Source of the DNA: an uncultured Oscillibacter sp.
GTDB taxonomy: Bacteria; Bacillota; Clostridia; Oscillospirales; Oscillospiraceae
Assembly (NCBI GenBank): GCA_947365245.1
Contig: CANAWG010000020.1
Coordinates: 1 to 46,431, forward strand
Reading direction: 5' to 3'
Length of the DNA: 46,431 bases
This document shows, one piece after another, positions 8,139 through 15,412 of this stretch. The position numbers were made by a program, and so were the translations under genes. The notes beneath the pieces were generated by a model. That model made no database searches and was not told where the DNA came from. It was given only the letters and a program-made list of their open reading frames with translations. Every line of letters begins with the position of its first letter. Positions within the stretch are counted from its first letter, which is position 1.

Positions 8139-8429
8139 CTATCGAACGGTCTTGGGAACAAACTCCAATTTCAGCTGCATTCCCATCCCGGCAGCCAACC
8201 GTTTCAGGGTGCGGAGGGAGGGATTCCCCGTGCCATTTTCCAGTCGGCTGATATCCGCCTGCTGGATGCCGGTAATCTCGGCCAGCTGCTGCTGTGTCAG
8301 ATCACGCCTCTCCCGCCCCTCAATGATTGCCCGGATGATCTGCCGTTCAGGCTCCAGTGCCTCCCATTCAGCCTGGAACGCCGGGTCTTTCAGCTGCTCA
8401 TTCAATGTCTCCCGGAAATTCTTACTCAT
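8139..8429 (-). CDS. higA: HigA-type XRE antitoxin
   Basis: A 96-residue protein, start ATG 8429 (MSKNFRETLNEQLKDPAFQA). Residues about 40-85 form an XRE-type HTH (LTQQQLAEITGIQQADISRL, then ENGTGNPSLRTLKRLAAGMG). The N-terminal helix with LKDPAFQAEWEALEPE is typical of antitoxins paired with HigB/RelE-like toxins. It begins three bases after the toxin stop and its RBS (GGGAGGT) lies inside the toxin's last codons, the toxin-first order of higBA. It should neutralise the toxin and repress the promoter at 8804-8832 through the palindromes there. The pairing is well supported by context; the exact subfamily is inferred. Confidence 0.88.
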   Translation of the reverse strand: MSKNFRETLNEQLKDPAFQAEWEALEPERQIIRAIIEGRERRDLTQQQLAEITGIQQADISRLENGTGNPSLRTLKRLAAGMGMQLKLEFVPKTVR

Positions 8430-8432
8430 CAA

Positions 8433-8780
8433 TCAAACCTCCCTGGTCTGGTAGTCAGTGCGGTAACGCTTTGCGCGGTCAATCTCTCCTGGTGGTGTTT
8501 TCATTGTTTTCTTCACAAATCCATTGGTCAAGATGATTTTCTGTCCTACAACAAAGAAATACAGCACTCGGGTAATGTCCCTTCCTTGTTTGGCCCGGAT
8601 TTCAAAAATACCGTCTCCCAATGGCTTGGAATAGGGCTCTCGCAATGCTGGGCCTTTGTCCTCCAGGAATTCAAGCATCATAAAAATCTTGGCGCGCATC
8701 TTAACGTCCTGTGCTAAAATAAAGGACTCTGCCGGTCTGCTCCCATCTTCTTTCTCATAGTATTCCACCGTGTAGGACAT
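8433..8780 (-). CDS. higB: HigB/RelE-family toxin (phage Gp49-like)
   Basis: A 115-residue protein starting MSYTVEYYEKEDGSRPAESF. The pattern of strand, paired helices (MRAKIFMMLEFLEDKGPALR) and a sheet with IFEIRAKQGRDITRVLYFFV then QKIILTNGFVKKTMKTP matches the phage-derived Gp49-like/HigB branch of RelE-fold mRNA interferases. The conserved basic residues (R in FEIRAK and TRVLYF, K in FVKKT) are kept. Family knowledge predicts ribosome-dependent mRNA cleavage. It is the first gene of a two-gene operon with its own promoter and operator. The module lies between the recombinase and tRNA-Val and would stabilise the element. Confidence 0.88.
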   Translation of the reverse strand: MSYTVEYYEKEDGSRPAESFILAQDVKMRAKIFMMLEFLEDKGPALREPYSKPLGDGIFEIRAKQGRDITRVLYFFVVGQKIILTNGFVKKTMKTPPGEIDRAKRYRTDYQTREV

Positions 8781-8799
8781 GGATTCACCTTCTCTCTAC

Positions 8800-8832
8800 C
8801 CACATTATATGTGGTTTACCACATGATGTCAA
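8800..8832 (-). promoter_or_regulatory. higBA promoter and palindromic operator
   Basis: On the minus strand TTGACA (8827-8832) and TATAAT (8804-8809) have a 17-base spacer, a consensus promoter. Three half sites overlap it: CCACAT 8800-8805, ATGTGG 8809-8814 and CCACAT 8819-8824. The latter two form a perfect palindrome (ATGTGGT, TT, ACCACAT at 8809-8824) between -35 and -10. This fits repression by the HigA protein or the HigBA complex. Confidence 0.85.
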
Positions 8833-8967
8833 GGCGGTTATTTACCCAGCGCAAAGTGCGCTCTTGTATCAGCTGCCGGCCAAATATTTTCTGTCTGTGG
8901 CTGGAACTGTGGTCAAGGCGAACACGGGCTGATAAACCTCGCCGCAAAACTGTTCAAAAAGTTGAGA

Positions 8968-9001
8968 AAAACCGCCGTTTCCCAGAAGAAACGGCGGTTT
9001 T
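8968..9001 (-). terminator. Terminator downstream of tRNA-Val
   Basis: A 14-bp perfect stem (8968-8981 with 8988-9001) with loop CCAGAA and a T-run on the minus strand, directly after the tRNA 3' end. The interval 8833-8967 holds nothing else I can support. Confidence 0.8.
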
Positions 9002-9003
9002 CG

Positions 9004-9080
9004 TGGTGGACGATACAGGACTCGAACCTGTGACCCCCTGCACGTCAAGCAGGTGCTCTAGCCAGCTGAGCTAATCGTCC
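9004..9080 (-). tRNA. tRNA-Val (GAC anticodon)
   Basis: The cloverleaf closes fully. The acceptor stem is GGACGAT/ATCGTCC, the D-arm GCTC/GAGC, the anticodon stem CCTGC/GCAGG with loop TTGACGT (anticodon GAC, reading GUC and GUU), and the T-arm ACAGG-TTCGAGT-CCTGT. The discriminator is A and CCA is encoded (9004-9006). Its 3' end faces the mobile region, as expected for an integration target. I found no second copy of its 3' end within the window. Confidence 0.96.
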
Positions 9081-9096
9081 GAAGCGGAACGTATAT

Positions 9097-9125
9097 AGGA
9101 TACACGAATATCCCCGGTTTGTCAA
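9097..9125 (-). promoter_or_regulatory. Promoter of tRNA-Val
   Basis: TTGACA and TATCCT on the minus strand with a 17-base spacer, ending 16 bases before the tRNA 5' end. Confidence 0.65.
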
Positions 9126-9137
9126 CAGTTTTTTTTC

Positions 9138-9166
9138 TTGTTTTTTGCCCCCGGCGGGAGTATAGT
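9138..9166 (+). promoter_or_regulatory. Promoter of the amidohydrolase gene
   Basis: TTGTTT and TATAGT with a 17-base spacer, 30 bases before the start codon at 9197. It is back to back with the tRNA promoter. Confidence 0.6.
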
Positions 9167-9196
9167 GGAGAGAGAGCCACCGGAAAGGAGACCCCC

Positions 9197-10030
9197 ATGA
9201 AGATCATCGACTCCCACCTCCATATCTTCCCCGAACACGACGACGCGCCAGCGGCCTGCCAGGCGGAGAAGCTCTCCGCCCTCCGCCGCCTCTGGGAGCC
9301 CCTGGAGATTGTCCACGGCGTGGTCATGGGGAACCGCAGCCTGGCTCCGGCGTACCACAACTACCCGGCGGACCTCCTCCACTACTGCGTGGGGCTGGAC
9401 GGCCGGATGCTGGCGGAGGGCATCGCCGCGCCGGCAGATCTGGTCGATCAGGTGGAGGCCAACCTGCGGCGGGAGAGCTGCTGCGGCGTCAAGCTCTATC
9501 CCGGCTACAACAAGATCTCCCTCTCCGACCCGCTGTACCAGCCCATCTACGAGCTGGCGCAGTTCTACCAAAAGCCGGTGGCGGTCCACATGGGCCTCAC
9601 CGTCTTTCCCCAGGCCCATTTGAAGTACTGCCATCCCCTGGCGCTGGACGAGGCCGCGGCGGACCACCCCCACGTCTCCTTTGTCATGTGCCACTTCGGC
9701 AACCCCTTTCTGGAGTCCGCCGCCGCGGTGCTGGTGAAAAATCCTAACATCTCCGCCGACCTCTCCGGCCTGCTGGAGGACCCGGTGGATCTGGCGGCCT
9801 GGGAGCGGACCGGCTATCCCTCCCTCCTGCGGACTTGGCTGGCCTCCGCCGGCTGCTGGGACCGGCTCCTCTACGGCTCCGACTGGCCCATCGTCTCCCC
9901 GGAGGCCTGCGTCGCCGCCATCCAAAGCCTGACGCCCCCTGAGCACCGGGAGGCCGTCTTCTATGAAAACGCCCTGCGGGTCTACGGTCTTCCGTCACCC
10001 GCCGCCCCGGGGCGGTCCCATCATTCGTGA
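9197..10030 (+). CDS. Amidohydrolase-family (TIM-barrel) metal-dependent hydrolase
   Basis: A 277-residue cytosolic enzyme of the amidohydrolase 2/TIM-barrel type. The start at 9197 (MKIIDSHLHIFPEHDD) has AAAGGAG upstream; reading further left gives no RBS. The metal-binding pattern is complete: HLH at residues 8-10, CCGVKLYPGY (about 96-105, the position of the barrel Lys), VAVHMG (about 130), MCHFGNP (about 164) and YGSDWP (about 232, the final Asp). This family includes hydrolases and decarboxylases of small ring or carboxylate substrates, and the substrate here is not apparent. It is likely a single-gene transcript from the promoter at 9138-9166. Confidence 0.85.
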   Translation: MKIIDSHLHIFPEHDDAPAACQAEKLSALRRLWEPLEIVHGVVMGNRSLAPAYHNYPADLLHYCVGLDGRMLAEGIAAPADLVDQVEANLRRESCCGVKLYPGYNKISLSDPLYQPIYELAQFYQKPVAVHMGLTVFPQAHLKYCHPLALDEAAADHPHVSFVMCHFGNPFLESAAAVLVKNPNISADLSGLLEDPVDLAAWERTGYPSLLRTWLASAGCWDRLLYGSDWPIVSPEACVAAIQSLTPPEHREAVFYENALRVYGLPSPAAPGRSHHS

Positions 10031-10173
10031 CCTTGGCAATTTGCCGGATATGGGACAGGTTCCGCCAAAAATATTTGTCCATTCTATGTGTATTCATTTC
10101 TTTAATAAAGGATGGCCTTTTTTCTGGAATGTGATATACTGGTTGACAACAATCGAACGTGAGGGTGAAAGAC

Positions 10174-10437
10174 TTGCTGAGAAAAACCGTAGTCGTACAT
10201 ATCCCCAATGAGCGCCTGAACAACACCGCTACATTCTTCATCAAGAAAGCCAATGAGTTTACCAGCCACATCACCGTCTCCCGGGAGAGCGACAGTGTCA
10301 ACGCCAAGAGCCTGCTGGGTCTGCTGTCCATGCGGCTGGAGTACGGGATGCCCATCGACATCGCCGCCGAGGGCGTCGACGCGGCGGAGGCCCTGACGGC
10401 TCTGGAGCAGATTCTGGACCCCGCGGAGCAAAACTGA
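10174..10437 (+). CDS. HPr-like protein lacking the active-site His
   Basis: An 87-residue protein of the HPr fold. The start is taken as TTG 10174, with GAGGGTG seven bases upstream; in-frame GTG codons lie 9 and 15 bases earlier. Numbering aligns directly with HPr: KT at 4-5, and VNAKSLLGLLS at 42-52 puts Ser at position 46, the HPr kinase target. The usual GLHARPA segment reads ERLNNTA, so His15 is Leu and Arg17 is Asn. It therefore cannot carry phosphate from Enzyme I but could still be a Crh-like regulator phosphorylated on Ser46. That role is inference. An extended -10 (TGATATACT, ending 10140) lies upstream and a strong terminator follows. Confidence 0.8.
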   Translation: MLRKTVVVHIPNERLNNTATFFIKKANEFTSHITVSRESDSVNAKSLLGLLSMRLEYGMPIDIAAEGVDAAEALTALEQILDPAEQN

Positions 10438-10448
10438 GCTCTATGCGC

Positions 10449-10478
10449 AAAAAACCTCGCTTTTCAGCGAGGTTTTTT
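10449..10478 (+). terminator. Bidirectional terminator
   Basis: A 12-bp perfect stem (10449-10460 with 10467-10478), six A on one side and six T on the other, loop TTTTCA. It lies between the HPr-like gene and the convergent membrane-protein gene. Confidence 0.9.
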
Positions 10479-10486
10479 CGCATCTT

Positions 10487-11068
10487 TCAGGTCCGGCGCA
10501 GACACTCCGCCGCCGCCGCGCCGTTCTCCACGGAGAAGAACACCAGCCCCTGAGCCAGGTCTCGGCGGTTGTCGCTCCCCAGGTCCGTCTTGGGGTGGCA
10601 GGCCCGCCAGCGGAGCTGCCGCTCCCCCTCCTCAAAAAGGCACTCGCCCAGCACCAGGCAGTCCCCCGCCGTCCGGCCGGACAGCAGCCGAAAGTCGTCC
10701 AGCTCCGACAGCTCTATGGTATAAAAGCTCCGGTCCCGGGTCATCAAAATGGCCCGCTGGTCCGTGATCCAATACCGCTGCCCCAGGAGGCTCCAGCGCT
10801 CCATCACCGGGGAGAGCACCAGCATCACCGCAATCACCAAAATCGCCGCCGCGACTTTGATGCTCCATTCCGGGACCTGCCCGATGTACAGCGTCAGAAG
10901 AGCGACAGTGACCACCGCCGTGCCGATCCACTTGCCGATAATCTTTCCGCCCTCCCCTTTCTCCAGCAGAGGAAAGGGCTTCGTACCGCTCTGCCAGCGG
11001 ATCCGCTCCCCCTGCCGCAGGCAGCCCGCCAGGGCCTCGTCTGCCGTCTTGCTCTCTGTCATTCCCAT
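10487..11068 (-). CDS. Membrane protein with bacterial PH-like domain
   Basis: A 193-residue protein starting MGMTESKTADEAL at 11068 with GAGGAG upstream. Two adjacent transmembrane segments lie at about residues 45-65 (WIGTAVVTVALLTLYIG) and 70-90 (IKVAAAILVIAVMLVLSPV). The segment RYWITDQRAILMTRDRSFYTIEL that follows is typical of bacterial pleckstrin-homology domains (YdbT/YvqN-like), where such a strand pair follows membrane helices. The function is unknown; members are cell-envelope proteins. It is a single gene on the minus strand. Confidence 0.65.
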   Translation of the reverse strand: MGMTESKTADEALAGCLRQGERIRWQSGTKPFPLLEKGEGGKIIGKWIGTAVVTVALLTLYIGQVPEWSIKVAAAILVIAVMLVLSPVMERWSLLGQRYWITDQRAILMTRDRSFYTIELSELDDFRLLSGRTAGDCLVLGECLFEEGERQLRWRACHPKTDLGSDNRRDLAQGLVFFSVENGAAAAECLRRT

Positions 11069-11272
11069 CGTCTCCTCTATCCTTGACAAAATGCGGCGGA
11101 CTCTCCCGCCGCATCCAGAATACCACTCATCCCCGTTCAGGCGCTGGAAAGACAGAGGCGCTGTCCGTTAATCTTCCGCAAAATATTTTAGCGGCAATTT
11201 AACAGACTCTCTGCTATAATAGCCGTAAGAAACCGGGATCGCCCCGGGGCTGATCCGGAAAGGAGGCGCGCC

Positions 11273-12355
11273 TTGCGCCCCAAAGCTCCCCTCTCCGCGC
11301 GGATGTTCCCTTTCTCCCTGCGGGACCTGCTGGTCACCATCAGCATTCTGCTGTGCGCCGCCGGCGTGTGCAGCCTCCTGCGGACGGCGGACACCAGCGA
11401 CGGCTTCGCCTCCCCCATCTTCGTGCTGGCGGTGCTGCTGACCTCCCGCCTCACCACCGGCTACCTCTTCGGCCTCATCGCCGCCGTCCTGGGGGTCATC
11501 TGCGTCAACTTTATCTTTACCTATCCCTACTGGGCTTTCAACCTGACCATCTCCGGCTACCCCCTCACCTTTTTGAGCTTTCTGGCGGTGTCCGTCATCA
11601 CCAGCACTCTCACCACCCAGATCAAACGGCAGGAACAGCTGCGGGTGGAGAACGAAAAGGAGAAGATGCGGGCCAACCTCCTGCGTTCCGTCTCCCATGA
11701 CATCCGCACCCCCCTGACCTCCATCGTGGGATCCACCTCCACGGTGCTGGAGAACCCGGGCCTCTCCCGGGCGGAGCAGGAGGCGCTGCTGGAGGACGTC
11801 CGCAGCGAGGCCCAGTGGCTGATCCGGACGGTGGAAAACCTGCTGTCCATCACCCGCATGGGAGAGGGACAGGCCTGTATCGCCAAGGACGTGGAGGCCG
11901 CGGAGGAGATATTGGGGGCGGCGGTGGCAAAATTTCGCAGACGCTGCCCGGAGATCTCCGTCACCGTGGAGCCCCCCAGGGAGCTGCTGCTGGTGCCCAT
12001 GGACCCCATTCTCATCGAGCAGGTCCTGGCAAACCTGCTGGAAAACGCCGCCGTCCACGGAGAGACCACCACTCGCATCCTCGTCTCCGCCCGGCTGGAC
12101 GGGGACTTCGCCCGCTTCACCGTGGCGGACAACGGGCGGGGCATCCCTCCCGCCGCCCTGCCCACGCTCTTCGACGGCACGCTGAAGCACAGCGAGTCCC
12201 CCCGGGGGGACGGCAAGCGGAACATGGGCCTGGGGCTCTCCGTGTGCATGGCCGTCGTCCGCGCCCACGGCGGTACCATGGAGGCCAGAAATCTGGAACA
12301 GGGGGCGGAGTTCTCTTTCCGCCTGCCCCTTTGGAAGGAGGAATCCACCCGATGA
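11273..12355 (+). CDS. KdpD-like sensor histidine kinase (short form)
   Basis: A 360-residue membrane kinase with a TTG start at 11273, AAAGGAGG six bases upstream. Residues 15-115 hold the four-helix DUF4118 region of KdpD (for example YLFGLIAAVLGVICVNFIFT). Then come HisKA (SHDIRTPLTSI, His at about 143), the N-box ANLLENAAVHG, DNGRGIPP and NMGLGLSVCM. It lacks the large N-terminal KdpD/UspA cytoplasmic part of classical KdpD, so turgor or K+ sensing cannot be assumed. It overlaps the response regulator gene by four bases. No kdpFABC genes are in the window, so the target is open. Confidence 0.88.
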   Translation: MRPKAPLSARMFPFSLRDLLVTISILLCAAGVCSLLRTADTSDGFASPIFVLAVLLTSRLTTGYLFGLIAAVLGVICVNFIFTYPYWAFNLTISGYPLTFLSFLAVSVITSTLTTQIKRQEQLRVENEKEKMRANLLRSVSHDIRTPLTSIVGSTSTVLENPGLSRAEQEALLEDVRSEAQWLIRTVENLLSITRMGEGQACIAKDVEAAEEILGAAVAKFRRRCPEISVTVEPPRELLLVPMDPILIEQVLANLLENAAVHGETTTRILVSARLDGDFARFTVADNGRGIPPAALPTLFDGTLKHSESPRGDGKRNMGLGLSVCMAVVRAHGGTMEARNLEQGAEFSFRLPLWKEESTR

Positions 12356-13059
12356 ACATCCGGGAAAAGATCCTGGTGGTGGAGGACGAAAAGAGCATCT
12401 CCCACTTCATCTCCACCATCTTAAACTCCAACGGCTACGAGGCCATGCAGGCCCGCAGCGGCGCCGAGGCGCTGTCCATGATCTCCTCCCACTGTCCGGA
12501 CCTCATCATATTGGACCTGGGACTGCCGGACATGGACGGTCTGGAGATTCTACGCCAGCTGCGGAGCTGGTCCAGCCTGCCGGTGGTGGTGGTCTCCGCC
12601 CGCTCCCACGAGCGGGAGAAGGTCACCGCCCTGGACATGGGGGCCGACGACTACCTCACCAAGCCCTTTGGCACCGACGAGCTGCTGGCCCGGGTCCGCA
12701 CCGCCATCCGCCACACCCGCACCGCCTCCGGCAACGACGAGATCGCCCAGAAGGGCACCTACACCGTGGGGGAGATGACCATCGACTACAACAAGCATCA
12801 GGTCCTCATGCGGGGGGAGAACGTGAAGCTGACCCTCAGTGAGTTCCGCATTGTGGCGCTGCTGGGCAAGTACGCCGGGAAAGTGCTGACCTACGACTTC
12901 ATCATTAAGGAGCTGTGGGGCCCCAGGGCCGGCGGCGACAACCAGATCCTCCGGGTGAACATGGCCAACATCCGCCGGAAGGTGGAGAAAAACCCCGCCG
13001 AGCCGGAGTACCTCTTCACCGAGGTGGGAGTGGGCTACCGGCTGGCGGACGGCGGCTGA
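12352..13059 (+). CDS. KdpE/OmpR-like response regulator
   Basis: A 235-residue DNA-binding response regulator. ATG 12352 overlaps the kinase stop. The receiver domain (residues 1-120) has acidic residues in VVEDEKS, the phospho-acceptor Asp in LIILDLGLPDMDG, and Lys in DDYLTKPFG. The C-terminal winged helix (about 140-233) has LTLSEFRIVALLGKYAGKVL, the RVNMANIRRKVEKN recognition region and the closing VGVGYRLAD. It is the partner of the kinase just upstream. The similarity is to the KdpE branch, but the regulon is not visible. Confidence 0.9.
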   Translation: MNIREKILVVEDEKSISHFISTILNSNGYEAMQARSGAEALSMISSHCPDLIILDLGLPDMDGLEILRQLRSWSSLPVVVVSARSHEREKVTALDMGADDYLTKPFGTDELLARVRTAIRHTRTASGNDEIAQKGTYTVGEMTIDYNKHQVLMRGENVKLTLSEFRIVALLGKYAGKVLTYDFIIKELWGPRAGGDNQILRVNMANIRRKVEKNPAEPEYLFTEVGVGYRLADGG

Positions 13060-13088
13060 AAGCGGGAAGAGATGACGGGAGGGTTCCA

Positions 13089-13397
13089 ATGAGCGGCTGC
13101 GTTTTTTCACTCTTTTACGACATCGTGCGGCGCATCCCCCCGGGAGCCGCGGCCACCTACGGCCAGATCGCCCGTCTGGCCGGGATGCCCCGCTGTGCCA
13201 GGACGGTGGGCTACGCCATGGCCGCCTGCCGAGACCCCTCCGTCCCCTGCCACCGGGTGGTGGACCGCTTCGGCGGCACCAAGGCGGCTTTCGACACCCA
13301 CGCCCCCGGCACCCAGCGGGCGCTGCTGGAATCGGAGGGCGTCCCCTTCCGCCCCGACGGGACGGTGGACCTGGAAAAATGCCAGTGGCGGCCTTGA
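13089..13397 (+). CDS. MGMT-fold (6-O-methylguanine transferase C-terminal domain) protein
   Basis: A 102-residue protein, start ATG 13089 with GGGAGGG upstream. It covers only the DNA-binding/active-site domain of Ogt/MGMT: YDIVRRIPPGAAATYGQIARLAG (HTH), RTVGYAMAACRDPSVPCHRV and VDRFGGTK. The acceptor Cys in PCHRV is present, unlike alkyltransferase-like (ATL) proteins that carry Trp there. The N-terminal domain of full MGMT is absent. It may repair alkylated guanine or act as a lesion sensor. It lies 29 bases after the response regulator and may share its transcript. Confidence 0.85.
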   Translation: MSGCVFSLFYDIVRRIPPGAAATYGQIARLAGMPRCARTVGYAMAACRDPSVPCHRVVDRFGGTKAAFDTHAPGTQRALLESEGVPFRPDGTVDLEKCQWRP

Positions 13398-13440
13398 GGC
13401 GGCCATTATGCCATTATATTGATTAAATTATACAATCAAT

Positions 13441-13480
13441 CAAGCAGGCCGGTGATGATATCTCATCACCGGCCTGCTTG
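13441..13480 (+). terminator. Long hairpin between convergent genes
   Basis: A perfect 18-bp stem (13441-13458 with 13463-13480), loop TATC. There is no strong T-run on either side, but the position between convergent genes suggests a bidirectional terminator. Confidence 0.7.
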
Positions 13481-13489
13481 CGGCTCCTC

Positions 13490-13771
13490 TCAAAATTCGT
13501 AGTCCACCGCCACCCGGTCCTCCCGGATGGACTTGCACAGCGCGGAGACCGCCTTGTGGCGGGGGTCGTTCTTGTAGATCTCCAGGTCCTCCAGGCTTTT
13601 GAAGTCGCTGACCAGCACGGCGTCGTAGTTGTTTTTCCCCACATTGACCGCCACCTCGCACCGCAGCAGCTGGGGAATCACCCCCTGGAGGCTCCGCAGG
13701 CCCTCGAAAAAGCGGTTCTGCTCCGCCTCGGTGCCGGGGCGGAATTTCCACATGACAATGTGTCGAATCAC
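13490..13771 (-). CDS. Dabb (stress-responsive A/B barrel) family protein
   Basis: A 93-residue protein. GTG at 13771 is the chosen start: GGAGGAGA lies just upstream and the product then begins MIRHIVMWKFRPGTEAEQNR, as usual for the family. The ferredoxin-like alpha/beta-barrel pattern is complete, with YDAVLVSDFKSLEDLEIYKN and the DPRHKAV signature. Members are dimeric; the function of the bacterial ones is mostly unknown. It follows the divergent aminotransferase region and appears monocistronic. Confidence 0.85.
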   Translation of the reverse strand: MIRHIVMWKFRPGTEAEQNRFFEGLRSLQGVIPQLLRCEVAVNVGKNNYDAVLVSDFKSLEDLEIYKNDPRHKAVSALCKSIREDRVAVDYEF

Positions 13772-13819
13772 ATCTTCTCCTCCATTTCGTACATTATATC
13801 GGTATATATGCACTTTATA

Positions 13820-15022
13820 TTAGCCGTTTTCCGTCTTTCGCCGGTAGGCCTCAATGCCCAGGCCCAGCAGCTCCACGGCCCGGGTCATCTTCTCCGGAGC
13901 CATGACGTAGGCGATGCGGATCTTGTCCCGGCCCAGGCGATCGTCGCTGTAAAAGCCGCCGCCGGGGGCGAACATCACCGTCTCGCCCCGGTCCTGGAAC
14001 TCCTCCAGCAGGAAGTACTGGAGTTTCTCCGTGTCGTCCACCGGCAGCGTCACCATCAGGTAGAAAGCCCCCTCCGGGCAGGTGAAGCCCACGCCGGGAA
14101 TCCTCTCCAGAGCGGCCACGGTGGCGTCCCTGCGGCGGCGGTACTCGTCCCGGACGGAGAGGAAGTACTCCGTCCCCAGGGTCTCGTACATCCTCGCCGC
14201 CCCCAGCTGGTCCAGCGTGGTGATGCACAGACGCCCCTGGGCCCATTTCAGCGCCTGGCCCATCAGCTCCCTGTTCCGGGAGATCAGGGCCCCCACCCGG
14301 GCGCCGGTGGTGGAAAAGCGCTTGGACACGGAGTCGATCACCACCACGTTCTCCGCCGCGTCGGCAAACGACAGCATGGTGGACTTCTCCCTGGTGTAGA
14401 CGATCTCCCGGTACACCTCGTCGCTGATGAGGAAGAGATCGTGCTCTTTGGCGATGTCCGCCAGGAGGCGCATCTCCTCCCGGGAGAGCACCACGCCGGT
14501 GGGATTGCCGGGGGTGGTGACCAGGATGGCCCGGGTGCGGTCATTGATGAGGGGTTCGATCCGCTCCCGGGCGGCGAAGCGGTAGCCCTCCGCCGCCGCG
14601 GTGGGGATGGGGCGGATCTTTCCGCCGGTGACGTTGACAAAGGTGGTGTAGTTGGGGTAGAAGGGCTCCGGCACCAGCACCTCGTCCCCCTCCTCCAGCA
14701 TGCAGGCCAGGGCGATCTCCAGCGCCTCGCTGCCGCCGAAAGTGGCCAGGATGTCCCCCTCCTCCAGATCACAGCCCAGGTTTTCGTAATAGGCCCGGAC
14801 GGCTCTCAGGTAGGCCTGCTCGCCGGGGGCGGGGGCGTAGGGCACCACCCGCTCACCGTAGCGCCGCACCTCCTCCAGAAAGACCGGCGGGGTGTCGATA
14901 TCCGGCTGGCCGATGTTCATGTGGTAAATTTTCAGACCCCGGCGGACGGCGGCCACCTCGCTGGGGTAGAACTGACGCATGGGGGACAGGCCGCACCGCT
15001 TGATTCTGCTGGACAGCTTCAT
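13820..15022 (-). CDS. PLP-dependent class I aminotransferase (AspC-like)
   Basis: A 400-residue fold-type I aminotransferase. ATG 15022 has AGGAGGT eight bases upstream; a GTG three bases earlier is an alternative. Motifs include IGQPDIDTPP, GGSEALEIAL (PLP phosphate), TTPGNPTGVVLSREEM (Asn), LISDEVYREIVY (Asp and Tyr), SVSKRFSTTGARVG (Schiff-base Lys and Arg) and the C-terminal IRIAYV (substrate carboxylate Arg). It transfers amino groups between an amino acid and a 2-oxo acid, and the exact substrate is not set by these motifs. A T-box leader upstream shows control by an uncharged tRNA, so the product or substrate is probably a proteinogenic amino acid. Confidence 0.9.
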   Translation of the reverse strand: MKLSSRIKRCGLSPMRQFYPSEVAAVRRGLKIYHMNIGQPDIDTPPVFLEEVRRYGERVVPYAPAPGEQAYLRAVRAYYENLGCDLEEGDILATFGGSEALEIALACMLEEGDEVLVPEPFYPNYTTFVNVTGGKIRPIPTAAAEGYRFAARERIEPLINDRTRAILVTTPGNPTGVVLSREEMRLLADIAKEHDLFLISDEVYREIVYTREKSTMLSFADAAENVVVIDSVSKRFSTTGARVGALISRNRELMGQALKWAQGRLCITTLDQLGAARMYETLGTEYFLSVRDEYRRRRDATVAALERIPGVGFTCPEGAFYLMVTLPVDDTEKLQYFLLEEFQDRGETVMFAPGGGFYSDDRLGRDKIRIAYVMAPEKMTRAVELLGLGIEAYRRKTENG

Positions 15023-15123
15023 CACAAATTACCTCCTGGGCCGTCAGGCCGCATGTTCTCACAACGCAACGCCGCGGGCACATGGCCGCCGGCGCTCCGA
15101 AACGCCGGCAGGCGCCGCGTTTG

Positions 15124-15364
15124 GATAAAAAAACGCCCCTGACAAACGTCAGGGGCGAAATCTGTTTCCGCGGTACCACCCTGATCTGCTCCGCCGTACG
15201 GGCGGAACATCTCATGACATCCTGTAACGGGGACGGCCGTCCCGCTCGTCGCGGGCTGCTCCAAAGTGGCTTGCTCTCCGGCGTGGGCTGAGGGCTTGCA
15301 CCGATCCCCTCTCGCTGTGAGCCGGTTTCGAAGAGCTGGCTTTGTCATTGCGTTTGACTGTTCT
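15124..15364 (-). ncRNA. T-box leader riboswitch of the aminotransferase
   Basis: The minus-strand leader carries the T-box sequence AGGGTGGTACCGCGG (plus coordinates 15168-15182), followed by the terminator stem 15134-15143 with 15148-15157 and seven T (15127-15133). Stem I is recognisable: the AGCGAGAGGG and GGTGCAAGC motifs are followed by the internal loop CACGCCGG (15278-15285), which should contain the specifier. I could not settle the codon; GCC, ACG and CAC are possible. Binding of the uncharged cognate tRNA would favour the antiterminator and raise aminotransferase expression. Confidence 0.9.
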
Positions 15365-15366
15365 CC

Positions 15367-15394
15367 ATTATACAGGTTCCCAGGGATTTGTCAA
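15367..15394 (-). promoter_or_regulatory. Promoter of the T-box leader
   Basis: TTGACA (15389-15394) and TATAAT (15367-15372) on the minus strand, 16-base spacer. Confidence 0.85.
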
Positions 15395-15412
15395 GACAAA
15401 AGGCCGCTCTTT

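Noticed and set aside
9004..9080. tRNA-Val as the attachment site with a second att copy at the left end of the element
   Set aside because: The position fits, but I could not find a repeat of the tRNA 3' end in 1-8900, so no att pair is claimed.
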